A DNA stretch of 64,000 bases from Rotaria sp. Silwood1 (lineage: Eukaryota; Rotifera; Eurotatoria; Philodinida; Philodinidae): the NCBI GenBank assembly GCA_905250075.1, contig CAJNOP010000110.1:286381-350380 (forward strand), written 5' to 3'. The translations under genes and the position numbers were made by a program. Each line of letters begins with the position of its first letter. Positions within the stretch are counted from its first letter, which is position 1. This document shows, piece by piece, positions 34,776 through 48,700 of this stretch. Under the pieces are notes generated by a model, which made no database searches, was not told where the DNA came from, and saw nothing but the letters and a program-made list of their open reading frames with translations.

Positions 34776-36749
34776 ATGGATTCATTATCAAATAACGTGA
34801 TTGGCCTATTCTTCCAAGCAGCATGTGCCTTTCCACAAAAGGTAGCACTCGAGCTAGACGACCAAATTTGGACGTATGGTGAACTGTTATCGAATGTGAT
34901 TTGCGTCGCTAGTCATCTTGAAATAGAAATGGGTCAGATTGTCTTCCAGTATGTGGAACGAAGTTTGGAGATGGTGTGTGGTATTTTGGGCATTATGTGT
35001 GCTGGTGGTGTGTACTGTGCACTAAATTCTGAGGAACCTCTCATGCGCACTCGCTCGTTAATTGACGAAATTCAAGGTCGATCTGTTCTGATACATGAGA
35101 GCACACGTAATAGGTTTCTGGAGGTGAATTGTCAGCAAGTTGAAACTATTGATCTCGCAGAGATTCTGTCTAGGAATACTCGAGAAGATATTTTTGAGAA
35201 AGGTAATTTTTTTGTGAATAAATAAGCAAACATTTGCACGTTTCATTTACTTTATAGAGATCTATATTACGAATAAGAATGGATCTTTTATCATTTGTAC
35301 CTCTGGTACCACCGGTAGACAAAAGGCTGTTCTGCACACTCATGGAAGCTTCTTTGCAAATCTACTAGTTCGGATCAATTGGGAAACTAAGTACGGTGAC
35401 AAGGTTCTTCAACTAGCTGCGCCATCATGGATCGTTCACCTGTTTGAAATTTTCTTGGCACTGACATCAAACTCAGCAGGCACACTTGTGCTCTTACGAC
35501 CAGGCGATAATTTGAATATGGATCGCGTTTATACGACTATCAAAGGAAAACAAGTCACCGTTATTCGGACAGCCTCATCGATGCTTAAATTAATAATCGA
35601 CTATCTAGAATTGACTAATAAAAAAGATGATGATTTACTTGACAGTGTTCGTCTCCTGTGTATGGGAGGAGAGCCTCCTAAAGCGCACTATTTGGTCAAA
35701 GTGAATTTATTTATGCCGCGAGCACGCATATTCATAGTATACGGATTAAGTGAAGGTATGGCTGCCACCGGCTATTACTTTGAACGAAACAATAATGAAT
35801 TTACCGATATTTTAAATACCTTGCCGATCGGCCATGCACAACCGGGTTATGAATGCATGCTCGTGAACAGTGAAAACGGACAAATTATTTCCTCATCATG
35901 CTCCGACGTTATTGGTGAAATATACGTTGGAGGTAATATTTTAGATTAGAAAGATAAGGAAGTTTTTCTTTTTTTGAAAATTCACAGGTCCTGCTCTCTT
36001 CCAATGTTATTACAATAATCCCGAGCTGACCAGCAGAACACGAGTGATAATTGACAATAAACGATTTTTGAAAACAGGTGATTTGGGTCAATATAATGCA
36101 AGAGGAGAGCTTATACATATGGGTCGTACCGATTTTCAGATTAAAATCAATGGTCAAAGAGTCGAAGCAGCTGAAATTGAAATGGCAATTCTGGGTTGGT
36201 CACCAAATGAAATTTCCGGCTGTCTGGTCATCAAGTTTTCGGAAAATGACAAGGATTCACTTGTTGCCTATGTCCTATCTAATAATTCACAGCTTGATAC
36301 TGAATCACTACGAAAGCATTGCAGCGAGCAGCTCCGTCAATACATGGTTCCATCTTTTTTTATTGTACTAAATAGCTTCCCACTGAATGCAAATGGGAAA
36401 ATAGACAGAAGTCAACTGCCATCACCATTGACATACAGTAATGCGTCATCTCAGTTTATTCAAAATGATGAAGGACCGATAAGTGCATTAGAAGAGCAAA
36501 TACATGCTTTGTGGTGTTCTCTATTTGGTCGCATCATTATCTCTCGTCATGCGAACCACTTTTCTTTAGGTGGTACATCTCTTTCGTTAGTGCAACTCTT
36601 CAACTACTATCAATTTCATCTGGCACGGGGCAAACAACTCAATATACTCAGCTTTTTTAAGAATGCAACGATTGCCGAGCATGCACAACTTGTAAGGAGT
36701 GATGAAGTGAAGGCTGCTACAATCTGGAGTCCTCTTCATCTAATACGAG
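34776..36749 (+). other. NRPS module 1: loading A-T didomain (exons 1-3)
   Basis: The adenylation core is well kept: A3 ICTSGTTGRQKAV, A7/A8 KTGDL and GRTDFQIKINGQRVEAAEIE, A10 NANGKIDR with the catalytic Lys. The carrier site is FSLGGTSLSLVQL. There is no C domain before it, as expected for a loading module. Aligned to A2 (QMADCSFDVHFLD), the substrate-pocket segment of A1 reads QLAAPSWIVHLFE. Ile replaces the Asp that holds the substrate alpha-amino group (Asp235 of GrsA). A5 is also changed (VYGLSEG for YGPTE). A1 may therefore take an acid without an alpha-amino group, or be weakly active. Introns of 55 and 55 bp interrupt the A domain. Confidence 0.75.
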
Positions 36750-39700
36750 GTGCGTGATTCAAATAGATGTAAAATAGTTTTAACTTGATATTTCTAATGT
36801 CAATTAGGACAAGCTTCATTCGCCCAAGAACGTCTCTGGCTGGACGAAATAATCCGTTTCCAGCTAACCGGGACAAGCAAAATATCTGTTTACAATGAAA
36901 TGCTTGTATACAAAGTGGTATCGTCCTTTCCACTCTCCATTCATCGTCTTCGTCACGCTCTTTCACTTGTTGTCACAAAACATGCATCACTTCGAACTAC
37001 ATTAATTTATGAGAACGAGAAACTTGTACAGAAGGTGCTTCCAATGTCAGGTGACATTTATGAGTTTAAAACAACTTATGTAAGAAGTAATGCCGATATA
37101 AACGAAATTCTCCTTTTCGAAGAAAGAAATTCGGCTTTATTTGATATTGATCAAGGCCGAGTCTTTCGTTGTCACTTGCTTCTTCATTCATCTGGCCTAG
37201 ACAATGACGATAATCTACACAAAAATGACATTATTCTTTTCAACTTCCACCATATCGCTACGGATGGCACGTCTATGGTAGTGTTTGTTAACGATCTTCG
37301 ACAAGCTTTCACGATGCAAGAATTGCCAATTGATAACGAAACATATATCACCTACCTTGACTATGCGCACTATGAACGACTAGAAGACTGGTCTAATGCG
37401 CGCCAATACTGGACTGATGCCCTGCGAACCTTGCGAATTTCCAACATTCCATATAATCCTTCAATGCGAATGGGGAAGGGCTTGGCAGTATCATTCGATG
37501 TAGAACCCGATCTTGCCATCGATCTGTTTCACTTCGTAGCTCAATCCAATCTAACACTTTTCCAAGTTGGCCTGGCTGCCTTTTTAACTTTTCTTTATAA
37601 AATGTCTAATGGTGAGGAGGACGATTTATGTACTGTCATCGTTGTGGCCAACAGATATCGGTATGAGCTTCAAAGTGTGATCGGTTTCTTTGCCAATACA
37701 GTTCCATTTCGACTGAAGATTGATCCCAACGAATCTTTTGCACAGTTGTGTCGTCGAGTTCAACAACACTGGCTCGAAATTTTGCCTTATTCGCATCTAC
37801 CCTTTCAAGAGATTGTTAAACTTTACCCTTCCCTAGGACCTTCACTCACTCGCACAACCTTTCTCGTTCCATCGGTTACGCAAACTGGCATACAAAATTT
37901 GACACTCGGTGAAAGTGTCAAACTTGAGTTGTTAGAACAATACACGCTCACGGGTAATATTGCCATATTTGACTTGACGTGCGTCTTTCATGAGAACCGA
38001 CAAAATCAAACCATTTCTGTCTCAATGAACGCTTCACTCGATATATATGATGAAACAACGATTTCTGCAATGGCACGCCGTTTTCATTGCCTTCTTCGTC
38101 AGCTCTTAATGGTATCCTCTGTATTTCAACTCTCAATTATACTTCCTGAAGAGCACGAAATACTTCGAAGTAGCGACCATAACAACGACCTCTCGTGTAC
38201 AATCGTTCCAATTCACAGAACAACTGTAGAAGGTAATATTTCAATCGTTGAGAGAGAGAGAGAAAGATGCCAGAGTTCACTCACCATCTGAAGGTATTTC
38301 CACGTTCGTTGAACGAAGATTTTTGAGTACCACATCAAAAATCGCGGAACTATGAGTTACAAAATTGGCAAAGCTCTTGTAAGAGTGTATGGTTTACTTA
38401 TTCAAATCACAGAAACATTGTACTAGAAGTTTAAATGAAATTCTATCGAAACTAGCGCTCAAGGAACTCCACATTTAGCTCGAGTTTTTGAAAAACCTTG
38501 TCAGATTCTTCCAAAAAGCATTCTTTGAAAATCCTAGCTAAACTTCAATAACTGTTGGCTGCACCTTCCTATGAAATTCGGAGAAGACCGTGTCCTAAGA
38601 ACGGAACGAGTTCGAAATAATTTTTTTTAGTAAAGTATTATAGGATCTTGCACAAACTTGTGTGATCAATATGGTATACTGCATCTTAGAAAGATCTTGT
38701 GAAGTTCTAAAATGCTTGATGAATTAATATTGCCAGGACATTTTTAACAAACAACAAAGGATTTGACCAAATCGTACTCATTGCTTACAGGTGATCTAAC
38801 AATAGGAAGGCACAGAAATTCTGTAGTCTTATGTAAATTTTGACAAGAACTTAAAGATTTAACGTGTAGTTAGATCTTGGCAAGAATAATCCAAAAAAGT
38901 TTAAAATGAGGCTAGAAAATAACGACAAAAGGTTTAGGACGTTAGGTTTAAAACGTTTTGAACTAATCTGTATCTACTATGCGTGTGAAAAAGTCCAAAA
39001 AATTTTGAGTTCAAGAAACAAAGACGTCATATTTGTGTACTAGTTGGACGTCGAGGTGAGTCTTCGATCTATATCTTTTGCATTTTCAGTTGGCTTCAAA
39101 CTTTAGCATTACTTTGATCGATCTATCTATATTGTACAATTTCATATTCATATTGATTCTGAGCTTAGAGCAATGACATACAATTCTGCTTTTTATCCCA
39201 CCTCTTACCGATTAGGCCTTTAGAATCTTGCTAAGAGTTCATTCAAAATGTTTTTTCTGAGAAATTTTGGGAGAAAGTTATATCTCTACAATCTGTTGAA
39301 CCAGATAGTTTTGAGAAAACTCACAGCAACTCAAAAGGATAAAGTATTCAGTTTCTGTCGAATACTGGTTCTCTGGCAATCCTTTACCTATCTAACATTT
39401 TGAGAAATAATAGTTGCTCTAAAATTCAGTTTTTTATAGCCTGAGGAGTGAAAAATATAAAATGTAAGATCACTGCACTAAGTGAGCACAATTTTAGCAA
39501 ATATCCATCTTGCTAATTTCTCGTTTTCAATTGATCTTTCTTGTATGTAGCTCCTGCTTCCTATGCTCAAGTCCGTCTTTGTAAAGATCTCGAAAACCAA
39601 CAAGCAACCGCTAATAACATGCCCTTCATTTATCGTCTTTCTACTGGTAGTACGCTATCGATCAGACAACTGCACCAAGCCATACAACTCGTTGTGATGA

Positions 39701-42700
39701 GACATCAGTCACTTCGTACAGCACTTTTTTTCGACGCGGAAAAAAAGGTACTAATGCAGCGTATCAATGGTTCGAGCGAAGACGGCAACGAGAACAACAG
39801 TTTATTTGCATTCATTGAGAGTACTTTCGAAACGAATGAAGAACTCAATGATATCATAGATAATGAACAAAACAATTCTAAACATTTTGATCTTTCCCAA
39901 GGTCTCGTCTTTCGGTGCCATATTGTGTATTATAAACAAATCTCTCAAGGTGGTGTTCTTTCCAAAGATGATGCGCTGATTTTCAACTTTCATCATGCTG
40001 TGTTCGATATTAATTCTATAGAAGTATTTCTGCACAGTCTTGCTCAAGCTTACACAACTGGCGAACTACTAAAAGACGGCAACAATACGACTTTACAATA
40101 TCTTGACTGTACATTCATTATTCATTCTACAATTTTAATTTATGCACTTTTCTGTATTATTTAGATGCTGTCGCCGAACGAAGAATGACCATGAAGACCG
40201 CTAGTGCCTTTTGGCTTGAGGCGCTTAATGACTATGATATGGATCAATCACTAACGTTGCCATTCGATCGGCGTTATGTTACTAATGGGCACCAGACGGA
40301 GCGTCACATATCAACATATTTCGATTTTGAAGAAGGTTTATCAAAGGCCATTCTCACTTATGTTTCTACTACTGAGACATCACCGGAACACCTCTTATTG
40401 GCTTGTTACTTTGCCTTCTTATTCAAGTTGACCAATGGTGAATGTGACTTGTGTGTCGGAATCAACACACATGGTCGCTACAGGGACGAATTTCAATCGT
40501 TAATTGGAATGTTTGTAAATACGGTTCCATGTCGATGTCAGATCGAACCGCATTGCTCCTTCGATCACCTTGTGGAACAAGTACGCGTGATAGCGGCGAA
40601 CAGCTCGAAATATTCCTATTTTCCTCTTCAACGCATCTTAGATCAACATCCAACGGCTACTAGGCCTGCTTTTCTCAACACGCTCTTCGACTTTTGGTCC
40701 ACCTCAATAGAAGATAGATTCAACACAGTGACCCTAGATAACGTTGTCATCTGTGCAATGCCAAACACAATCAAGTTTGCTAGAGAAAACACTGTGAGCA
40801 AATCGGATTTTTCACTAACCATCCAGTACAATCCAATCACTGGGCAGTTTTCCTGTAGAATTAACGCATCCCAGGTGTTGCTTGACGTGGTCACAATCAA
40901 TAAAATGGCACAGCGATTCCACGTCATGCTTGACAAAATATTTTTTACGTGCGATCGTCTTCGACAGCCAATCTACGAGTTATCATTGACATTACCAGAC
41001 GAAACAGCAATCCTCATTCAGTCACTGATCCACACAGAAGTCACATTGCCTTCTGTCAACTGTCTCCAATATGAATTTGCACAGCGAATGAGTGAACAGC
41101 CACAAAAGATAGCCGTCGAACTCGATGAACAGTGTTTGACATATAGTGAACTTTTTTACTATGTTCAACGTCTCGCTCTGCATCTTGTGAAGAAGCATGA
41201 CGTCAAAGTAGGAGAAATTATTTGCCAATGTGTCGAACGAAGCTTATCGTTGGTAAGTTCATACAAAACCATTTGCTTTATTCGAATTTGCGACTAAACT
41301 TCTTTAGGTCATTGGTATCATTTCCATCAATATGGTGGGTGCTTCTTATTGCCCGTTATCGCCTCGAGATCCTACACAACGTCTGCACACACTTATAGAA
41401 GAAACTCAAAGTCGTTTTGTACTTGTTCATTCGATGACACAACATATGTTAGGCAATGACCATACTACACTTGATATTGATACAATAATCAACATCCAAG
41501 ACATGGTTCATGATATTGATCTCAAACAACTCTCCAAAATCATCGTGACATCCGAGAATATCGCCTATATCGTGTTCACTAGTGGAACTACAGGCACGCC
41601 GAAAGCGGTAAGTCTTTAATTTTTCTTCTAGATCAAACGATACTAACGTTATTCTTGTTAGGGTCAACTACGACATCAAAATATAATTAGATCTATTTAT
41701 GCTCTCGTTAATATTGACATATGGAGCAAGAAAGACATGATAGTACAAATGGCTGATTGTTCGTTCGATGTACACTTTTTAGATATTATCGGACCATTAA
41801 TTTTTGGCGCCACACTGGTTATGCTTCGCTCGAAAGGCAACATGGATATTGAGTACCTTTTGCGAACACTAAGAGAGAAACAAATAACCTACATATTAGC
41901 TGTCCCATCTTTGCTCAATACTATCTTCAACTACCTTTGCGAGAATAACGATGTCTCTAGTGTCAAAACTCTACGATCACTTTGTAGTGGTGGTTAGTAA
42001 TATTCAATTTCATTGTGACAGTAATGTCATGTTTGTTTGCTCATTTAAGGTGAAGCTCTCTCTGCCAATTTGGTTAATAAATTCAGAAATCATATCGACG
42101 ACAATTGTCGAATATGGAATTTGTATGGACCATCCGAGATCACATTTTGCTGCACATACCATATTGTGGATACGACGTCCGATAAAATTAGCATTCCAAT
42201 TGGTCGATCCCTTCCCAACTATCAATGCTACGTTGTTGACAAATTCTTGCAACATGTTATCGTAGGTCAAGAGGGTGAACTGCTCGTCGGGGGTGTGGGC
42301 GTATTTGCAGGTTATCTTCGTCGGACAGATTTGACGAAAAAAGCACTAATCGAGATCGAACATCAAGCCGTTTATCGGACAGGTGACCTTGTGCGATTGG
42401 ACAGTCGAGGTCTTCTGAACTATGTGGGACGTCTAGATCACCAGGTAAAGCTACGTGGGCAGCGCATTGAACTGAGTGAAATCGAACATTTTTTGCTTCA
42501 ATCATCGCCACAAGTGTCTTCTTGTGTTGTTGTTAAATACGACGATGAACATTTGGTTGCCTATATACAAAGTTGCGATATCAACGAGAAGCAACTGCGA
42601 GACTATTGTTGTTCTCATCTTCCATCAAGCATGATTCCATCGATGTTCATCATACTTGAACAGTTACCATTGAATGCAATCGGGAAGCTTGATAGAAAGC

Positions 42701-45700
42701 GCCTTCCTAAGCCCGACTTTTCGTCTTTGATCTCGACGACAGAAATCAAGTCTGATATACCCCGAAATGAAATAGAAGAACATGTGCATACCTTGTGGTG
42801 TGAAGTGCTTCAACGTGATGGCCATAAGATTTCAACTAGGGCAAGTTTCTTCACTATTGGCGGTCATTCCCTCCTTCTCATACAACTCTATTATCGCTAC
42901 AAGTCGTTATTCGACTTTGACACTCAAAGTCTCCCTATTACACCGTTCCTCCAATATGCAACCATCATTGAACACGCCAGACTACTTGAGACAACGAAAT
43001 CGGTCAGCATGCAATCATTAACACAGCAGTTACTTCAAATGAATGAAGGTAACAATTATTATACGAGAACCTATGAGATTATCACTCAATATAAGTTCAG
43101 AAGGGACGTTATCTAATTACAATTTAAACGATGTTCCGCGTTCAGGTTGTTCAGTATTGCTGCTAGTCACAGTTTGACAGCATCCCTGTTTCCTAAACTG
43201 GAACATGTTCGTGACTAAAAATTTCACGTTCGACATAATTTCGTATCCGCTATAATGCTTGCTGGTGAAAATCGAAAAACAGGGTCTTAAGATAAAGCCC
43301 TGCAGTTTCAAAAGAATGAAACTGAGAACCGGATCGAGACCCGAATTTTTCAGCTTCTCTCACCCGGAATCAGAACAAGAGCCGCTAGCACCGAAAATTT
43401 TTTAATAATAACTAAGAAATCATTCAAATCAATGGTGTAGGTGAGAGTGGGATCAGGACGCATGTGGTTTTCGGTGAGTGTGAATGTAGGTAAAGGGTGG
43501 TAAGCGCTGTCTTTGATTAGAATGGATGAAATGAGTTTTTTCAATCTCACGATATCCACGCATTCAGCAAATCTCACAATCTTACTCACATCTACCCTTC
43601 TTGCTGCTTGTTGTTTCCTTTTAACTTGGTTTTTGGTTTGACAAAGTTGGTAATCTGAAGGTAGATTTTAACGTAGAAGAGATTTGAATGAAACGTTAAT
43701 GACAGGAATCTCAAAAATCAATAAATTCATATTTCATTAGCATAGGTCAGTCTTAGTTCGACAACACTGACTAGAAAGAATAAATCTTTTTCTAAAAAAA
43801 AAAAAGAATCAATCGTTTGAGGACCAAGTCAGTATATATACGGTTTGAAAGTTTGAATAGAGACAGTACTTAGTGGATTTGTTAAAGTATATTCTCCGCA
43901 TATTTTGTTTCTTTTCCCTATTTCGAAATTCTCTATTAGTGCCTTGAATTTAACAATAAGTATGACGATTGCGACAGTTCATAATTTTCAAGTTTTAACT
44001 CTGAAACCACAACCTTATCACTTATATAAGAAAGTCTATTCTCAAAGAGTTAAAATGAACTTTTAGACGTACACTGAGATTGTTCTTTTTAAAATCTGAG
44101 TTGGCACGCTGTTTTATTAAGAGTCCTTTGATTGTTATTTATTCTTGTTTAATTCTGAAATGTTTCTCAATTACGATTCGATTTGAAGATTTTAGTTACT
44201 TTGTACAAGTAATCGTGAGGAAGATTCTTTTTAAAAGGATTCTTTCTCACTCCTATTTGCCTTAGAGTAGCAGTCATTGGATTGCCTTGTCGCTAGATTC
44301 GCGATTGATTACGCTGTGCTTTTTTTCCGATCCCTTCTCTTTCTGTTGTTTTTTCTAAAGAAATTGCTTTTTCGGTAGAATAATAGATCGGCACAATCTC
44401 GCAAATGAAACATTGGAATCTCTGGAAAAACTACTATTCAATGTTTTCTATATTATTGTAGGACCACCCGTTCCCAAGACAGATTTTAGAAACCGTCAAT
44501 GGAACCACTTTTTTTTATTTTTGGAAACCGGAACCGTCGATTCTGGCTCTGAGTAATTTTATGAACCCCAGGAATCTATCTTAGGAGCCATTGCTTTGTA
44601 AGAGGGTCTTGCGAAAATGTTACAAGTATACTCATATTATCTTAATACCGTGAGAATATCAGAAGAAAAATATACAAAAACTACATTTTTATAACATTTT
44701 TGCGGTCGAAAAATGCCATGAAATGATGCATAAAGATGATTTTTTCGGACGATATGAAAGCCAAATTTTTACGTAGTTGCACTTGTAATAGTATCGCTCG
44801 TGCGATGATTTGGAGTACACTTTCCTTTCTCTCTTCCGTCATATGGGAAAACGGGAAAAGCTTGAGTTTAGCGAGATATCTTTTAACACCACCTTCCTGG
44901 CTGTTGGAGATGAAGGCTAAATAGGCCGTATAGCTCATTCATTTCGACTTTGATGTAATTAAAATAGATCCACTGGTCCATCCAATGAGTGTCGCTCAGG
45001 CAGAAATGTTCGCCAGTTACAAGAGAACTCCTATTGATCCAAAGTATCATTTGGTACTCAAATATACACTGTCTCAACATCAGTCACTAGTGTTCGATGG
45101 TGTCAAATTTCGTAAAGCTATTAGAAGCTTAATGCTATATCATGTTTTGTTACGATCCACCTTTCATCAGAATGGCATTGAATTGGTATATCGCGAACAT
45201 ATCGGTCAACTTGATAGCAAACTTGACTTATCGATTACTTGGTTGACGGTTTCCGACGATATCAAGTGGTCCGATGAGCTTCTTGAAGTAGTACAAAAGC
45301 CGTTTAAATTGGAACGCGACCTACCACTTCGAATTTATTTCATTAAACATGTCGGATCAGAATGTCTCACTATTCTAGTTGTCGTACATCGCATTGCTGC
45401 GGATTACTACAGTTTGACGAAGCTCATACACGTCCAAGTGTGGCAGTTATACGATAATCATGATATTTCTGAGGAGTTGTTGACTTCCGTCATGTCCTTT
45501 ACTCAACATGTGCACAAGCAAAGTATAATAGCCAAAGATAAGACCGATCAGTGGACGAATGATGTACGCTGGTGGCAAGAACATTATGGCTCAGTCATAT
45601 GTACGCTACTCAAGCTACCTCCACCCGAAGTACCTCTTTATCATTCTGACATCTTGCCTACTACGATTATCACTGGGAAGCAACACAACGTTAATATTAT

Positions 45701-48700
45701 CCAGTGCAAGACCCTGTATATTCCGGCCGATATGCGGCAGGCCATCGATGATCTGTGCATTTCGACCGAAAGTACACTCTTCAGCATGTGTCTCAGTACT
45801 CTCTGGCTACTTTTAACGCCGTACACGCAGGGTGACACATATGGTATAAACATCATTTTTGCCGCACGACCTCCAACTTACAGACATACAGTTGGACCTT
45901 TCTCGCATGGATTTCCACTCTACCTTACTAAAAATCAATCAACGACTACTTCTAACGTGGAGACATTCACGCAGTTCTTGATTCGTACCTGTCGTTTGGT
46001 GATGGAAGCGAAACAACACGAGATGATAGAATTATCCGAAACTTATGATCAGACGCAGCAGACACAGTCAATGCGTGCGCAATCTGTATCGGTAGCATTA
46101 AGTGACATGAGTACACTTGAACCAGTGGCGCATGCGGATTCATCTGAATGTATTTTCTCCACTATAGCGAGTTTGACAGTTTATGTGAATGCCAATCAAC
46201 ATGCTTTAGAATGGTGTTTTAATACGATTGTCATAGGGCCTGAGCTGATTGACCTATTGCAAGCCAATTTTCTGAGGCTTCTGCAGAACATAATCCAGGA
46301 TCCTTATCGCCCATTACATACTTACAAAATGATCTCTGAAAATGAATTCGACCAAGTCATCAATAGATTTCAACGAACAACGACGGAAAAGTACTACGAA
46401 ATGACCTTGCATGGTATCTTCGAGCGAGCTGTCCAATTATGGCCTAATCGTGTTGCCATCGAGCATCAGCATTCTTCCATAACGTATTTTCGATTGAACG
46501 AGCGTGCAAACAAGCTTGCTGTTTACCTACAGTGCCAAGGTGTCAAGTCAAACGATCTCGTTTGCATACTCGCAAACAGATCCATTGCAGTAATCGTCTG
46601 CATCTTGGGGATATTGAAAAGTGGTGCTGGTTACGTGCACATTGACATTGCTCTCCCAATCGATCAAATTCACTACATATTGGATCACAGCGGAAATCAT
46701 CTAGTGTTCGTCGATGCGTGTGCAAGAGATCTATGGCATGGCGAACTGTCTTCGAAACAAGCCCGGTTGAGAACGATCGTTTTGGCCGAAGATGATGAAG
46801 AAGACTTGTGGACAGATGAGAATATTGATGCATACCAGCAAATGTACAATAGCAAGAATTTAGCCTATGCTTTGTGGACGAGTGGAACCATGGGTCTTCC
46901 TAAATGGGTAGAAGTAAATCATGGCAGCAGTGTCAATGCCATCTTATGCTTACAAGACGAGACCCATTTGATGCCTGAAGATAAGATGCTACAAACGGCG
47001 ATGCTCAGTCTCGATCATAGCGTTGCACAACTTTTTCATCCACTTAGTCAGGGCGCCTGTGTTGTTCTTAGCAACAACAGCTCTACCCTTGATGATGTGC
47101 GTAGCATTGTTGAACTTGTTAAGCAACACTGCGTGACTGTACTCGAACTGAGTCCTAGTTTGCTTAATCGGATTAATCCTAGGGAGGTTGTGCCACCTGT
47201 GCGTCTTGTATACATAAGTGGCGAAATTTGTCCGCTTCACGTAGCTGACCTCTGGTCTCGGCATGTACTCGCATACAATTTGTACGGATCGACGGAGACC
47301 TCTATTTATTGCCACATGGCACGCCTGTTTCCTAATCAGACACGCGTTGTTATCGGTCGCCCAATGCCTAATACACTCTGCTATATACTCAACGATCAAA
47401 TGCAACCGGTTCCCATTGGAGTTGTTGGAACACTGTGGATTGGTGGATGTGCGCCGGCTCGCGGCTATCGAATTCTTCATGATATGACTAGAAGCAAATT
47501 TCTCCAAAATCTTTTCCATCGCCACGATGGCAGCATAATTTATAACACCGATGATTTGGCGCGCTGGCAGAGCGACGGACAAGTCGAATGCTTGGGCCGT
47601 CGCGATATCGAAGCCACATATCAGGGTTACTATATAGAGTTCGGTGAGATCGAGCATTGCATATTCAGTCTGAGAAACACGCATGACATACAAGATTCAC
47701 CTCAAGAAGCAGTAGTCATACTTCACAATGATTCGAACCATACAACCGATGACGATCAGATCCGCCTATGTGCCTATGTCACGCCAGCGTCGATTGATCT
47801 TGTTGCACTCAAGCAACACGTCAAGATGTCATTGCCACCGTACATGTGTCCAACAAATTTCGTCGCCATTCATCAACTGCCTCTGTTGCATAGTGGAAAA
47901 ATTGATCGTAAAGAGTTGTCTAAGATCTCAACAGAGCCCATTCTAAAATCCACAAGCAAACATCCTATCTACAAGAAGACCATTACACGCAAGATCCACA
48001 AGATATGGTGTTTCTTTCTCAAACAAGACTCCATAGATCCCGATGAATCATTCTTTGATGTTGGTGGTTACTCGATGCTATTTTTGCAGCTTATTGGAGC
48101 CATTCAAAAGGAGTTCTTTGCTGGTCGTTTGTCTAGCATTCAACCACCTATCGAAAAATTTCTTCTCACCACTACTATCCGAGCTCAAGCTGTTCTGATC
48201 GAAGAAAGCCTCAAAAAGGCTCAGATCATGCAAGGATATCATCCCATGTTTATCAACAAGCGCAAACTATCGGCACATATAAGAACTCTCCGAGCTGAGC
48301 GAGCATCCGCGACGCGAACGATAAAAGGAACAGCTTATTTAACAACAAGAAGAAAATCTTCGGTCGGCTCTCATGCCTATCGGAAAAGACACTCACAGAA
48401 TTTACCACAAGTGAGTACATACCTCGTTCTTTTAATGAAAGTTTTCTATCTTGTACTAGTGTACCAAAATGAAAAAAATCATAAATCAATAATAAAAGTG
48501 AATTCGTTGCTGAAAATTGAAAGGTGGTTAATATACAACACGTTAATCGGTTGAAATCCATTACAAAAAGTGCACTACATTTTAGTGCATTTCTATCGGT
48601 TGATTTGTTGCATATTCAGCACATTTTGATTCTTTGACAGGATGGGTTGACATAAATTACACATGTAATAGCTTTTAATTTATTACACTTGTAATACATG

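Noticed and set aside
46989-47693. 234-codon minus-strand frame
   Set aside because: Shadow of the A3 domain coding strand; no motif of its own.
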